Assembly (NCBI RefSeq): GCF_000237825.1
Contig: NZ_CM001377.1
Coordinates: 992,001 to 1,056,000, forward strand
DNA from: Thermanaerovibrio velox DSM 12556
Lineage (GTDB): Bacteria > Synergistota > Synergistia > Synergistales > Synergistaceae
Reading direction: 5' to 3'
DNA: 64,000 nucleotides
The position numbers were made by a program, and so were the translations under genes. Each line of letters begins with the position of its first letter. Position 1 is the stretch's first letter. Below the pieces are notes generated by a model. That model had not been told where the DNA came from. It made no database searches and was given only the letters and a program-made list of their open reading frames with translations. This document shows, one piece after another, positions 1-8,958 of the stretch.

Positions 1-1966
1 ACCTCTCATCGAGTCTGGCTCTCAAGCCCTTGTATAATATCTCGTACAGCAAGGTGCTCTTCCCGGATCCAGAAACCCCGCTAAGGGCCCCCAACACCCC
101 CAATGGGAAGCTAACATCCACATCCTTCAAGTTGTTTTCACGACAACCTTTAATGGATAGGTGCCCTTTCGGGGTCCTCCGCCCACCAGGAAGTGTAACC
201 CTGCCGTCATCTTCTCCCCTTAGGTAAACAGCTGTAGCACTGTCACCCTTCTCAAAACTAGGCATTGGACCGCTAGCGACGAGCTTTCCTCCACGTTCCC
301 CTGCTCCAGGCCCAAGTTCAATCAGGTAATCTCCTGCCTTCATGGTTTCCCTATCATGCTCGACCAATACAACCGTATTCCCAAGGTCTTTGATGGCCTT
401 CAGCGTATCAAGAAGGCGTCCGGTGTCCCTGGGGTGTAAACCTATGGTGGGCTCATCTAACACGTAAAGGACACCTGTCAGCTTCGATCCTATCTGTGTA
501 GCCAGCCTTATCCTCTGAGTTTCCCCTCCGCTTAGGCTGTCCGCCCTTCGCGACAGGGACAGATATCCAGCCCCTACGTTACACATGAAGGACAGCCGCC
601 TTACCACCTCATCAAGAGCCACCTGAACAACCAACAACCTGGCTTCATCCAATTTAACATCCATTAGAAGCTGGAGAAGCCTCTCCACTGGCATATCGCT
701 AAGCTGATCTATGGTATGACCAGCAAACTTAACTGCTAAGGCTTCCGGCCTAAGCCTACGGCCCCCACAAGCCGAGCACGGGGATTCATCCCTATAACGT
801 GCCAATTCCTCCCGCACCGAATCGGAGTCAGTTCTATCCCAACGTCTTTCCAACCAAGGGATGAGCCCCTCGTATCTACCAACATATTCATCACCTGTCT
901 CCTTAAAAGGCAGGGATAACCTAATGTCCGATCCGCTGATTATCGCCTTTTTTACAGATTCATCCAACTCACCGTAAGGAACGCTTAAATCCCACCCCAT
1001 GACCGAAGCAAGCCTTTGTAGCTTGCCAAGCATGTAGTGCCCTGGCTTCCAAGGCAATATCCCCCCATCCATCACCGACATCCCCGGGATTATCGCTAGG
1101 TGCTCGGAGAAAAATTCACGACTTCCCAACCCTGAACACTTGGGACAAGCCCCTTTGGGGCTGTTAAAGGAGAACAAAGCAGGGTCAAGCTCTGGGATGC
1201 TCACCCCGCAGGATGGGCAAATGTACTGCTCCGTAAGGTCCATCCAGTCATCCCCGAACTCAAACCGCACAAAGCCACCAGACAACCTGACAGATGCCTC
1301 TATGGCCTCCACCAAACGACCCCTTCTATCCTCGTCCAGGGTAAAACGATCCACCAGGACGGAGATATCATGCCTCGTGTTCTTGTTAAGAGCTATCTCC
1401 TCATCAAGCCAAAGCAGCGAGCCATCCACCTTAACCCGCATGAAGCCCTGTTTTCGCAAAGAATCCAACAGGTTCTTAAATTCGCCCTTTTTACCACGCA
1501 CCATGGGGGCATAGACTTCAAGTTTAGAATGGTTAAACCTGGAGAAAACCAGATCCACCATCTCATCCACCGAGTGTTTCACCACCGGCTCGCCACACGA
1601 AGGACAGTATGGCTGTCCCGCCCTGCTGAAGAGCAGCCTTAGATAATCGTATATCTCAGTGACAGTGCCTACCGTAGATCTTGGATTGTGTCCCGTACCC
1701 TTTTGCTCTATTGATATGGCCGGTGATAGCCCGGTGATTTCGTCCACATCGGGTTTATCCTGCATGCCAAGAAACTGCCTTGCGTAAGCCGAAAGGGACT
1801 CAACGTAACGCCTCTGCCCCTCTGCATAAAGGGTATCAAACGCAAGAGATGACTTCCCTGACCCAGAGGGACCTGTTATAACCGTAATGGTATTTTTAGG
1901 AATGTCTACGTCTATCCCTTGAAGATTGTGTTGTCTTGCTCCCCTTATTCTTATTATGTCCTCCAA
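1..1966 (-). CDS. uvrA: UvrABC excinuclease subunit A (partial, N-terminal two thirds)
   Basis: UvrA is the damage-recognition ABC ATPase of nucleotide excision repair; it loads UvrB on DNA. About 655 residues are visible; the family has about 940, so the C-terminal part lies beyond the left edge. In order: Walker A GPSGSGKS at residues 32-39, a zinc module with two CxxC pairs (CPSCG, CPKC), a further CxxC pair (CSACGG), the ABC signature LSGGETQRIRL, Walker B YVLDEPT, and the second Walker A GVSGSGKST near the edge. The TTG start is chosen because AGAGGG lies 7 nt upstream. It overlaps the 3' end of uvrB by 71 nt in another frame, so the two are probably translationally coupled. Confidence 0.96.
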   Translation of the reverse strand, partial: MEDIIRIRGARQHNLQGIDVDIPKNTITVITGPSGSGKSSLAFDTLYAEGQRRYVESLSAYARQFLGMQDKPDVDEITGLSPAISIEQKGTGHNPRSTVGTVTEIYDYLRLLFSRAGQPYCPSCGEPVVKHSVDEMVDLVFSRFNHSKLEVYAPMVRGKKGEFKNLLDSLRKQGFMRVKVDGSLLWLDEEIALNKNTRHDISVLVDRFTLDEDRRGRLVEAIEASVRLSGGFVRFEFGDDWMDLTEQYICPSCGVSIPELDPALFSFNSPKGACPKCSGLGSREFFSEHLAIIPGMSVMDGGILPWKPGHYMLGKLQRLASVMGWDLSVPYGELDESVKKAIISGSDIRLSLPFKETGDEYVGRYEGLIPWLERRWDRTDSDSVREELARYRDESPCSACGGRRLRPEALAVKFAGHTIDQLSDMPVERLLQLLMDVKLDEARLLVVQVALDEVVRRLSFMCNVGAGYLSLSRRADSLSGGETQRIRLATQIGSKLTGVLYVLDEPTIGLHPRDTGRLLDTLKAIKDLGNTVVLVEHDRETMKAGDYLIELGPGAGERGGKLVASGPMPSFEKGDSATAVYLRGEDDGRVTLPGGRRTPKGHLSIKGCRENNLKDVDVSFPLGVLGALSGVSGSGKSTLLYEILYKGLRARLDER

Positions 1967-3938
1967 CGTTTTTCCCTCTTTCCAACCGCATGGCAGCTAT
2001 GCCATCCCTAAGCCTGGCGGCTTCCTCAAAATCAAGCCTTGCCACCGCTTCCCACATAAGCCTCTCCATCTCTTCCAGACCCATCGGATACTCAACCCGC
2101 TTCTCCTTGGGACCCGAATGCATCTGCAGGTCTTCAGGCAAAAGGGATCTTACTTCCTTCACTATCGAGCGGGGCTCAATCCCCATTTTCTTGTTGTAAT
2201 CCTCCTGTATCCTACGTCTCCTCAGCGTCTCCTCCATCGCACGCCTCATGCTGTCGGTGACGGAGTCCCCGTAAAGGATCACTCGACCTGCATTATTTCT
2301 CGCGGCCCTTCCTATCATCTGTATTAGGGATCGGAAGGACCTAAGATAACCCTCTTTATCTGCCTCCAATATGGCAACCAATGACACCTCAGGCAGGTCT
2401 ATGCCTTCCCTTAACAGGTTAACCCCCACAAGGGTAGAAAAGGCTCGAGCCCTAAGGTCACGAAGAAGTTCCGCTCTCTCAAAGGCATTGAGGTCGCCGT
2501 GTATGTATCTAACTTTTATCCCCATCCCCTCTACATACTGAGATAGGTCCTCTGCAGAGCGCTTTGTAAGGGTCGTAACGAGCGAACATCCTCCCCTGTC
2601 CTGTTCAGATCGAAGCTCACCGATAAGATCCTCAACCTGGTTGGATGCAGGACGGACCTCTACCACAGGATCTAGCACACCGGTGGGACGGATTATCTGC
2701 TCCACCACCCTCTGGCTGGTGGAGAGCTCATAATCCCCAGGAGTCGCTGATACGAAAATAACCGTCCTCATGTACTCCTCGAACTCATCAAACCTAAGCG
2801 GCCTGTTGTCCAAGCAGGATGGCAACCTAAAACCGTGTTCCACGAGGATCTCCTTCCGGGCCCTATCCCCATTGTACATACCCCTAACCTGAGGTATGGT
2901 TATATGTGACTCATCTATGAATAGAAGATAATCCTCAGGGAAAAAGTCCATAAGGGTACCTGGTGGTTCTCCCGGGGACCTGCCCTCCAGATGCCTGGAG
3001 TAGTTCTCTATGCCTGAACAGTAACCTACCTGGTTCAGCATCTCAAGGTCGTAACGAGTCCTAGACTCTAACCTCTGAGCTTCGAGAAGCTTCCCATTAG
3101 CTTTTAGCTCCATCAATCGGGCCCCAAGCTCCTCTTCAATGGCCTTCATGGCCCTTCCCATGGTCTCCTTATCGGTTACATAGTGTTGAGCTGGGAACAC
3201 CGCGCCGTCATCTTTGCTACTAAGGACTTTTGAAGTCAAAGGATCTATCTCCAGTATATCCTCTACTACATCATCCTCAAAAACCACTCGAAGGGCGCTG
3301 TCACTGTAGGACGGGTATATATCTATAACATCTCCTCGTACGCGAAACGTCCCAGGCTCAAAGGCCACATCGTTTCTTGCGTAGAATATGTCCACAAGCC
3401 GCCCCATGAATTCCCTTCTTGGATGCTCCTCTCCCTTCCGAAATCTAAATATCGCTTCTTCATAATTTTTCTTCTTCCCAAGACCATATATGCAGGAGAC
3501 ACTGGCTACCACTATCACATCCCTTCGCTCCACCAGGGCTTTTGTAGCAGCCAGTCTCAGCTTTTCTATGCGATCGTTTATGGACGCGTCCTTCTCAATG
3601 TAAACATCCTGAGCGGGAAGATATGCCTCGGGCTGATAGTAGTCATAATAACTCACAAAGTACTGCACCGAATTTTCCGGGAAGAACTCCTTGAACTCAG
3701 AGTAAAGCTGGGCCGCCAATGTCTTGTTGTGAGCCAACACCAGGGCGGGGCGCTGGAGAGCCTCTATAACCTTAGCCATGGTAAAAGTCTTCCCGCTGCC
3801 CGTGACCCCCAAAAGCGTCTGTCTTGAGAGCCCCTCCCTTACACCTCCTACCAAAAGCTCTATGGCCTTTGGCTGATCACCCGCGGGGGGCCACGGACTC
3901 TTAAGTGCAAAGGGTCTCAATCTATCCACCCCAATCAA
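1896..3938 (-). CDS. uvrB: UvrABC excinuclease subunit B
   Basis: UvrB is the DNA-probing helicase-like subunit of the UvrABC nuclease. The 680-residue product has the full architecture: PAGDQPKAI near the start, Walker A GVTGSGKT at about residues 44-51, the beta-hairpin region YYDYYQPEAYLP that holds the damaged strand, the DEAD-like box FIDESH, the C-terminal helicase motif QMIGRAARN, and a final UVR motif of the kind that contacts UvrC. The start is uncertain: the longest frame starts at TTG 3938, but TTG 3920 has a better ribosome site (GGGGTGG, 5 nt away). A hairpin separates it from ftsH upstream, and uvrA follows with an overlap. Confidence 0.97.
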   Translation of the reverse strand: MIGVDRLRPFALKSPWPPAGDQPKAIELLVGGVREGLSRQTLLGVTGSGKTFTMAKVIEALQRPALVLAHNKTLAAQLYSEFKEFFPENSVQYFVSYYDYYQPEAYLPAQDVYIEKDASINDRIEKLRLAATKALVERRDVIVVASVSCIYGLGKKKNYEEAIFRFRKGEEHPRREFMGRLVDIFYARNDVAFEPGTFRVRGDVIDIYPSYSDSALRVVFEDDVVEDILEIDPLTSKVLSSKDDGAVFPAQHYVTDKETMGRAMKAIEEELGARLMELKANGKLLEAQRLESRTRYDLEMLNQVGYCSGIENYSRHLEGRSPGEPPGTLMDFFPEDYLLFIDESHITIPQVRGMYNGDRARKEILVEHGFRLPSCLDNRPLRFDEFEEYMRTVIFVSATPGDYELSTSQRVVEQIIRPTGVLDPVVEVRPASNQVEDLIGELRSEQDRGGCSLVTTLTKRSAEDLSQYVEGMGIKVRYIHGDLNAFERAELLRDLRARAFSTLVGVNLLREGIDLPEVSLVAILEADKEGYLRSFRSLIQMIGRAARNNAGRVILYGDSVTDSMRRAMEETLRRRRIQEDYNKKMGIEPRSIVKEVRSLLPEDLQMHSGPKEKRVEYPMGLEEMERLMWEAVARLDFEEAARLRDGIAAMRLERGKNVGGHNKNKGSKTTQSSRDRRRHS

Positions 3939-3945
3939 TCAAACT

Positions 3946-3976
3946 TGGGACGCCCCTTTAAATAAAAGGCGTCCCA
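3946..3976. other. intergenic hairpin between ftsH and uvrB
   Basis: A perfect 9-bp inverted repeat (TGGGACGCC / GGCGTCCCA) encloses an A/T-rich loop. It lies just after the ftsH stop and just before the uvrB start on the minus strand. There is no good T-run after it, so it may be a weak terminator or an RNA-stability element. Confidence 0.45.
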
Positions 3977-4036
3977 TATCATTCATTCTACCTCAATATC
4001 TCATCCCGAGCCCCAAACTAACAACGCTCAACGCGG

Positions 4037-5950
4037 CTATGCCATCTCAGTCTGAGGCTGGGCAAACCCCTTTCCCTTGACATCTTGCATAGCCCCATCA
4101 TCACTCGCCACCTCTGGACGATCAGCTCCGGATGGGCCTAACGGAAAGGACGGCCCCCCATTGAGCAAGGCTTCCAACTCCTCAGCCTCTATTACCTCCC
4201 TCTCAAGGAGCAGCCTGGCTATGCTCTCCAGTTTAGACCGGTTCTCCTCAAGAAGACCCTTGGCCTTATCGTAACACTGATCAACTATTCGACGCACTTC
4301 CTGATCTATGGCGTAGGCCACTTCCTCACTGTAATTACGGTCTTCAACTATATCTCTTCCAAGGAAAACCTCGTGCTGTTTCCTACCCAGGGTTACAGGT
4401 CCGAGTTTGTCGCTCATCCCAAACTCGGTGACCATCTGACGGGCCAGCTGAGTCGCCCTCTCCAGGTCGTTCTGTGCTCCAGTTGTAACGTCATTGAAAA
4501 CTATTGACTCCGCTACCCTGCCCCCGAGAAGCACGGATATTCGCTGGAGAAGCTCTTCTTTAGATATAAGGAAGCGATCCTCCTCAGGTAGCTGGAGAGT
4601 ATATCCCAGAGCTTTATGCCCCCTAGGTATTATGGATATCTTATGTACCGGGTCACACCCCGGTAACAACTTAGCCACCAGGGCATGGCCAGACTCGTGA
4701 TAAGCGATTATCTCCCTTTCCTTCTTGCTTATAACCCTAGACTTCCTCTCCGGACCAGCTATGACCCTGTCTATGGCCTCTTCAAACTCAGCCATGGATA
4801 GCACATCTTTGCCCCTACGACCCGCCAAGAGAGCGGCCTCATTGACCAAGTTCGCAAGGTCCGCCCCAACAAATCCCGGGGTCCTTCGAGCTATTACATC
4901 TAGGTTCACGGAGTCATCCAACCGTTTATCCCTGACGTGAACCTTCAGAATGGCAAGCCTTCCGTTGACGTCAGGCCTATCCACCACCACATGCCTGTCA
5001 AAGCGGCCCGGCCTCAGCAACGCAGGATCCAAAATATCGGGCCTGTTAGTAGCGGCTATCAGGATTATCCCGCTTCCAGCGTCAAACCCGTCCATCTCAA
5101 CCAGCAACTGGTTTAGGGTTTGCTCACGCTCGTCGTGACCTCCACCCAAACCCGCACCCCTGTGTCGGCCAACCGCGTCTATCTCGTCTATAAAGATTAT
5201 GCAAGGCTGATAGCGCCTCGCTTGATCGAACAGATCTCTTACCCGAGCAGCGCCTACACCCACAAACATCTCCACGAAGTCAGAACCGCTTATGCTGAAA
5301 AAGGGAACATCCGCTTCACCGGCCACCGCCCTCGCCAAAAGCGTCTTTCCAGTGCCTGGCGCACCAAGAAGCAGAACCCCTCTTGGGACCTTGGCCCCCA
5401 ACCGGGCAAACCGTCCAGGGTCTTTAAGGAACTCCACAACCTCCTTAAGTTCCTCCTTAGCCTCCTCGCAGCCCGCCACATCACTAAAGGTGACCTTTGG
5501 CCGGTTATCTAGAAACAGCTTGGCCTTGCTCTTGGCAAAGCTCATGACCTTGCTGCCACCACCCTGCATGTTATAGAGGATGAATATCCATGCCCCTATC
5601 AAGAGAAGAGTGGGGAACAAGGAGGACATAAGGTTAGCCCACCACGGGGTACGCTGCGGTGGGACCACATCAACCTCGACCCCTTTGTCCACAAGGGTCT
5701 TCGCCAAGTCCCCGTTATCAAGCGAATAGGTCCTAAACTCCCGGCCGTCCTTAGCAACACCCCTTATCCCAATATCATCTATCGAGACCTTCTTAACCAA
5801 ACCAGCGTTCACAGCTTTTATGAAGTCACTGTAAGGAACCACGTCTGGCTGCTTCCCTCCTCCATTAGGGGAGAGGAAAACGTTAACAAGGCTAACCACA
5901 AGGACGATCAACACCAGGTATAATCCCAAATTCTTCGCTATCTTTCCCAA
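4037..5950 (-). CDS. ftsH: ATP-dependent zinc metalloprotease FtsH
   Basis: FtsH is the membrane-anchored AAA protease that degrades misfolded membrane proteins and some regulators. The 637-residue product has an N-terminal membrane helix (about residues 9-27), a short extracytoplasmic domain, a second helix (about 108-127), Walker A GAPGTGKT, Walker B IIFIDEID, the second region of homology [19 protein letters not shown], and the zinc motif HESGH with downstream ligands. The C-terminal tail is variable, as in other FtsH. TTG is used as start. It is the last gene of tilS-hpt-ftsH, the same gene order as in Bacillus, which supports all three calls. Confidence 0.97.
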   Translation of the reverse strand: MGKIAKNLGLYLVLIVLVVSLVNVFLSPNGGGKQPDVVPYSDFIKAVNAGLVKKVSIDDIGIRGVAKDGREFRTYSLDNGDLAKTLVDKGVEVDVVPPQRTPWWANLMSSLFPTLLLIGAWIFILYNMQGGGSKVMSFAKSKAKLFLDNRPKVTFSDVAGCEEAKEELKEVVEFLKDPGRFARLGAKVPRGVLLLGAPGTGKTLLARAVAGEADVPFFSISGSDFVEMFVGVGAARVRDLFDQARRYQPCIIFIDEIDAVGRHRGAGLGGGHDEREQTLNQLLVEMDGFDAGSGIILIAATNRPDILDPALLRPGRFDRHVVVDRPDVNGRLAILKVHVRDKRLDDSVNLDVIARRTPGFVGADLANLVNEAALLAGRRGKDVLSMAEFEEAIDRVIAGPERKSRVISKKEREIIAYHESGHALVAKLLPGCDPVHKISIIPRGHKALGYTLQLPEEDRFLISKEELLQRISVLLGGRVAESIVFNDVTTGAQNDLERATQLARQMVTEFGMSDKLGPVTLGRKQHEVFLGRDIVEDRNYSEEVAYAIDQEVRRIVDQCYDKAKGLLEENRSKLESIARLLLEREVIEAEELEALLNGGPSFPLGPSGADRPEVASDDGAMQDVKGKGFAQPQTEMA

Positions 5951-6029
5951 GTTGTCCCAACGCCCCTCTTTCTAATCGATTCCCTCAAAACTTACCATTC
6001 CAGACCTTATAAACTAACACACATAGAGC

Positions 6030-6569
6030 TCATTCACTCAAGGTTCTCACGGAACATATCTCGGGTAGGTGTCTCCATTTACCCCCTGCATCTATGCCAT
6101 AACCGACCACAAACCTATCCGGTATGATGAACCCCCTGAAATCGATCGGCACCTCCACCCGGCGCCTTTCGGGCTTATCTAGCAAGGCACATACGGAGAG
6201 GCTCTCAGGAGCCCTCTGGCGAAGCACATGGAGGAGGTAGGACACGGTAAGCCCGCTATCAACGATATCCTCCACTATCAAAACGCTCTTTCCCCTCACA
6301 TCAGAATCCAGGTCTTTCAATATCCTAACAACTCCACTTGACTCGGTGGCGTTCCCATAAGAGGAAACGGACATGAAATCAAAGGATACGTCAAGGTCCC
6401 GATCTAGCTCCCTAGCAAGGTCGGAAAGAAACATAACTGCTCCCTTGAGTATCCCTACCATCACCAGTGACTTGCCACGGTAATGGTCTGATATCTGCCC
6501 TCCCAAAACCTTAACCCTGTCGTATATCTGTTCCTTGGTCACCAAGATGGAATCTATCTCATAGTTCAC
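6030..6569 (-). CDS. hpt: hypoxanthine phosphoribosyltransferase
   Basis: This cytosolic purine-salvage enzyme converts hypoxanthine (or guanine) and PRPP to IMP (or GMP). The 179-residue length is typical. It shows the type I phosphoribosyltransferase core: the PRPP-binding motif VLIVEDIVDSGLT near residue 95, the flexible-loop region SVSSYGNAT, and a C-terminal purine-binding segment with PDRFVVGYGID. It starts at GTG with AGGGGTGG 6 nt upstream. It begins 12 nt after the tilS stop and is followed by ftsH, the conserved tilS-hpt-ftsH trio. Confidence 0.96.
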   Translation of the reverse strand: MNYEIDSILVTKEQIYDRVKVLGGQISDHYRGKSLVMVGILKGAVMFLSDLARELDRDLDVSFDFMSVSSYGNATESSGVVRILKDLDSDVRGKSVLIVEDIVDSGLTVSYLLHVLRQRAPESLSVCALLDKPERRRVEVPIDFRGFIIPDRFVVGYGIDAGGKWRHLPEICSVRTLSE

Positions 6570-6581
6570 TTAATACCACCC

Positions 6582-7940
6582 CTAGCCTTTAGGCATAAGA
6601 CGAACCCTAGCTATGATAGCACACATTGAAACGCTTATCGCGTCCCCCTTCCCCGGATACCATTCCCCAGCTGAACTCAACACCCTTGGGTATAAAGGGC
6701 GAAGCGGGCGAGGTACAGGACAAGATGATTCATCAAGTGGCTTGATAAACACATCCGGATCAGACAGATCCAGCGGAACATATCCAAGCTGAAGGTTGCT
6801 GCCACCTCGGAACGAGGCATCAGGGGTACGTGTTGTTGGGATATCAAATCGGATCAACCAAGGCCCCCATCGGACATCCACGTTGGACCCCGGGTTATTC
6901 AAAAGCTCCGACAAATTTACCCTCTCAACCTCGTGATAAGCAAGGGGCTCTTTCAAGAAATAAATCCGCTCCCTATCGCCAACCACCCACCAGCCAACCT
7001 TCCACGGGCATGAAAATGGCCCCTTGTCGCGTATCTTTCGCACCAACTCCTGGATCCTAACCCTATCCAGGGAGGGCAGCTTCAAGCAAGCCCCCTCCCC
7101 CCTGAGGGCCTCCGCTAAGTCCTGGGGGGAAAGCGACGCCGCCCTCTTCCTGTCCCATGTGACCCTAGCCGGATAAAATGGGCGTCGTAACCATGGAAGT
7201 ATTGCCCCACGCCTACTTGTGATAATCAATCTATTCTTCAAACATTCTACAGAAAGATCGAAAATCCGATCAGAGAAAGCAGGATTTAGGTTGTCCTCTA
7301 TCCAAGGTATAAGGTCTAGCCTAACACGGTTTCTAACGTAATCCCTAGATTGATTGGTCTCATCCTCCACCCACTCAACACCCAGCAGCTGAAGATAACG
7401 CCTCAGCTCCGATCGCCTCATAGCGATTACCGGTCTCACCCAAGGCCCTCTTCTGTGGGGCATACCTGCCAATCCCCAAATACCAGCCCCCCTTGTTAGG
7501 TTCAACATGACTGTCTCAACCTGGTCATCCATGCTATGGGCAGTTGCCACATACCCACATCCTTCAGACCTGGCAAGACCCTCTAGAAATTCGTGCCTGA
7601 CCCGTCTGGCGGCCATCTCAATGGACTCTCCCTTAAGCCTTTCACATGGGACGTTGCGCCTTGCAACAAAACATCGAATTCCCCAAGCCCTCGCAAGGGA
7701 CTCTACAAACTGGGAATCCCTATGGGATACCTCTCTTATTCCGTGGTCTACATGTCCCCATATTTGAGTACCCCCCCAAAAACGCCTAAGGAGTGCCCCC
7801 ATGGCCACAGAGTCACCGCCCCCAGAAACGGCAACGATCATCTTAGATGCTCCCCACCATCCTTGCTCCTCCCCAGCGGCCCTTAGCCTAGCCCCAAGGG
7901 ACTTCTCAAGACATGCAAGCTCCTCACACCTCATGACCAT
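6582..7940 (-). CDS. tilS: tRNA(Ile)-lysidine synthetase
   Basis: TilS modifies C34 of tRNA-Ile(CAU) to lysidine with ATP and lysine, so that the tRNA reads AUA and is charged with isoleucine. The N-terminal N-type ATP pyrophosphatase domain carries the PP-loop SGGGDS near residue 45 and the HSMDDQVETVML and RPVIAMRRSELRRYL blocks. The C-terminal half is less conserved. The frame stays open upstream into tRNA-Met, so the long version is rejected; three ATG codons (7943, 7940, 7934) follow GGGGTGAT, and I take 7940. A likely substrate tRNA lies at 62.7 kb. AUA codons are common here, so the enzyme should be essential. Confidence 0.93.
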   Translation of the reverse strand: MVMRCEELACLEKSLGARLRAAGEEQGWWGASKMIVAVSGGGDSVAMGALLRRFWGGTQIWGHVDHGIREVSHRDSQFVESLARAWGIRCFVARRNVPCERLKGESIEMAARRVRHEFLEGLARSEGCGYVATAHSMDDQVETVMLNLTRGAGIWGLAGMPHRRGPWVRPVIAMRRSELRRYLQLLGVEWVEDETNQSRDYVRNRVRLDLIPWIEDNLNPAFSDRIFDLSVECLKNRLIITSRRGAILPWLRRPFYPARVTWDRKRAASLSPQDLAEALRGEGACLKLPSLDRVRIQELVRKIRDKGPFSCPWKVGWWVVGDRERIYFLKEPLAYHEVERVNLSELLNNPGSNVDVRWGPWLIRFDIPTTRTPDASFRGGSNLQLGYVPLDLSDPDVFIKPLDESSCPVPRPLRPLYPRVLSSAGEWYPGKGDAISVSMCAIIARVRLMPKG

Positions 7941-8013
7941 CATCACCCCAGAAGGAGGAAAATCCACAAGCCCGAAGGGCAAGGTGGACAAATAATTGTA
8001 GCTGCAAAATACG

Positions 8014-8047
8014 ACAAAAAAAATAACCCCCCTTGCACAAAGGGGGG
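8014..8047 (-). terminator. rho-independent terminator of the Leu-fMet-Met tRNA array
   Basis: Read on the minus strand, six C, a short A/T-containing loop and six G form a strong stem, followed by TTATTTTTTTT. It lies directly after tRNA-Met and before tilS, so tilS probably depends on readthrough or on its own promoter. Confidence 0.87.
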
Positions 8048-8055
8048 ATAATATC

Positions 8056-8132
8056 TGGTGGCGGTGACTGGAATCGAACCAGTGACACTGCGGGTATGAA
8101 CCGCATGCTCTAGCCAACTGAGCTACACCGCC
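8056..8132 (-). tRNA. tRNA-Met (CAT), elongator
   Basis: A full cloverleaf with CCA encoded. The acceptor stem is GGCGGTG/CACCGCC, the D arm TAGCTCAG, and the anticodon loop TTCATAC on a 5-bp stem TGCGG/CCGCA. The T arm has GGTTCGATTCC. The paired first base and the TTCATAC loop mark it as the elongator, unlike the neighbouring initiator. Confidence 0.95.
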
Positions 8133-8133
8133 C

Positions 8134-8210
<77 letters not shown>

Positions 8211-8220
8211 ATACCCCTCT

Positions 8221-8308
8221 TGGTGCCGAGAGCGGGACTCGAACCCGCACGGGCACAGGGCCCCAGGGATTTTAAGTCCCATGCGTCTACCAGTTCCGCC
8301 ATCCCGGC
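8221..8308 (-). tRNA. tRNA-Leu (TAA)
   Basis: A class II tRNA of 88 nt including CCA, with a long variable arm (GGGGCCCTGTGCCC). The anticodon loop CTTAAAA sits on GGGA/TCCC. It is the first gene of the three-tRNA array and follows its promoter closely. Confidence 0.95.
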
Positions 8309-8319
8309 CAGCGCTGATC

Positions 8320-8347
8320 ATTATATCACCGAAAGACATCTAGTCAA
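8320..8347 (-). promoter_or_regulatory. promoter of the Leu-fMet-Met tRNA array
   Basis: TTGACT, a 16-nt spacer and TATAAT, with TG one base before the -10 (extended -10). It lies 12 nt before the tRNA-Leu 5' end, where a strong stable-RNA promoter is expected. Confidence 0.87.
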
Positions 8348-8368
8348 CCCCAACGGGACAAACTTCAA

Positions 8369-8824
8369 CTATCTACCCGAGAATCCCCCTTCTTCTACGA
8401 CCTCTTTTATCAGCTCCCCTACCGCATCTCTTATCATATCCCTTATCTTGCGGGCTCCATTAAGCACTTCCTCATGGGAACCCTTCAAGGCCGCAGGATC
8501 CGGAAACGGCCAATGAAGTTTTCTGGAAACTCCGGGGTAATCTGGACAACGTCCCGCCACGGCGGCATCACATACCGTGACTACGATGTCAAACTCAAGC
8601 CCCTTATCCAATAGTTCCATAGCACTCTTAGAATAATGCATGGACATATCTATGCCCACTTCACTCATCACATCTTTTACTATCTGGAGCACCCCATCTC
8701 CGGGCTCAAGACCGGCACTCCAGACGTCAAACATATCCCCTCCCATATGCCTAAGAAAAGCCTCCCCCATTTGACTCCTTGCGGTGTTACGGCCACAAAG
8801 GAAAAGAACCCTCACCTTCTCCAT
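8369..8824 (-). CDS. arsenate reductase / low-molecular-weight phosphatase family protein
   Basis: A 151-residue cytosolic protein of the low-molecular-weight tyrosine phosphatase fold. The catalytic P-loop is C10-GRNTA-R16 (CX5R). Two more cysteines, C85 and C93, stand where thioredoxin-coupled arsenate reductases (ArsC of S. aureus and B. subtilis type) keep their redox pair (C82, C89), and WPFPDPA supplies the general-acid Asp region. Arsenate reduction is therefore more likely than protein-tyrosine dephosphorylation. ATG 8824 is preferred because GGGGGTGAG lies 8 nt upstream. No arsenite pump or ArsR is adjacent. It is divergent from the HisC-like gene. Confidence 0.8.
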   Translation of the reverse strand: MEKVRVLFLCGRNTARSQMGEAFLRHMGGDMFDVWSAGLEPGDGVLQIVKDVMSEVGIDMSMHYSKSAMELLDKGLEFDIVVTVCDAAVAGRCPDYPGVSRKLHWPFPDPAALKGSHEEVLNGARKIRDMIRDAVGELIKEVVEEGGFSGR

Positions 8825-8861
8825 CACATAGCTCACCCCCATCCTTAAAGTGATTATAAAC

Positions 8862-8874
8862 CAAGGCTTCCTTG
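8862..8874. promoter_or_regulatory. 5-3-5 inverted repeat between divergent genes
   Basis: CAAGG CTT CCTTG is a perfect short palindrome. It overlaps the candidate -35 of the rightward promoter and lies just upstream of a TATAAT (8853-8858, minus) serving the arsenate-reductase-like gene. It could be an operator for both, but such a short repeat can occur by chance. Confidence 0.3.
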
Positions 8875-8900
8875 ACTTTTGCAATCAAGCGTGGTAACCT
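8872..8900 (+). promoter_or_regulatory. candidate promoter of the HisC-like/YerC unit
   Basis: TTGACT, a 17-nt spacer and TAACCT, about 60 nt before the start codon. The -35 is good and the -10 only moderate. Confidence 0.45.
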
Positions 8901-8958
8901 TCCACTTCAGATATCGTGATGATATTTTATTATGATAAATAAAAGGAGGAGCTGCGAA

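Noticed and set aside
7941-8117. Upstream extension of tilS into tRNA-Met
   Set aside because: It would run through a terminator and a tRNA and has no similarity to TilS; the start at 7940 fits the family.
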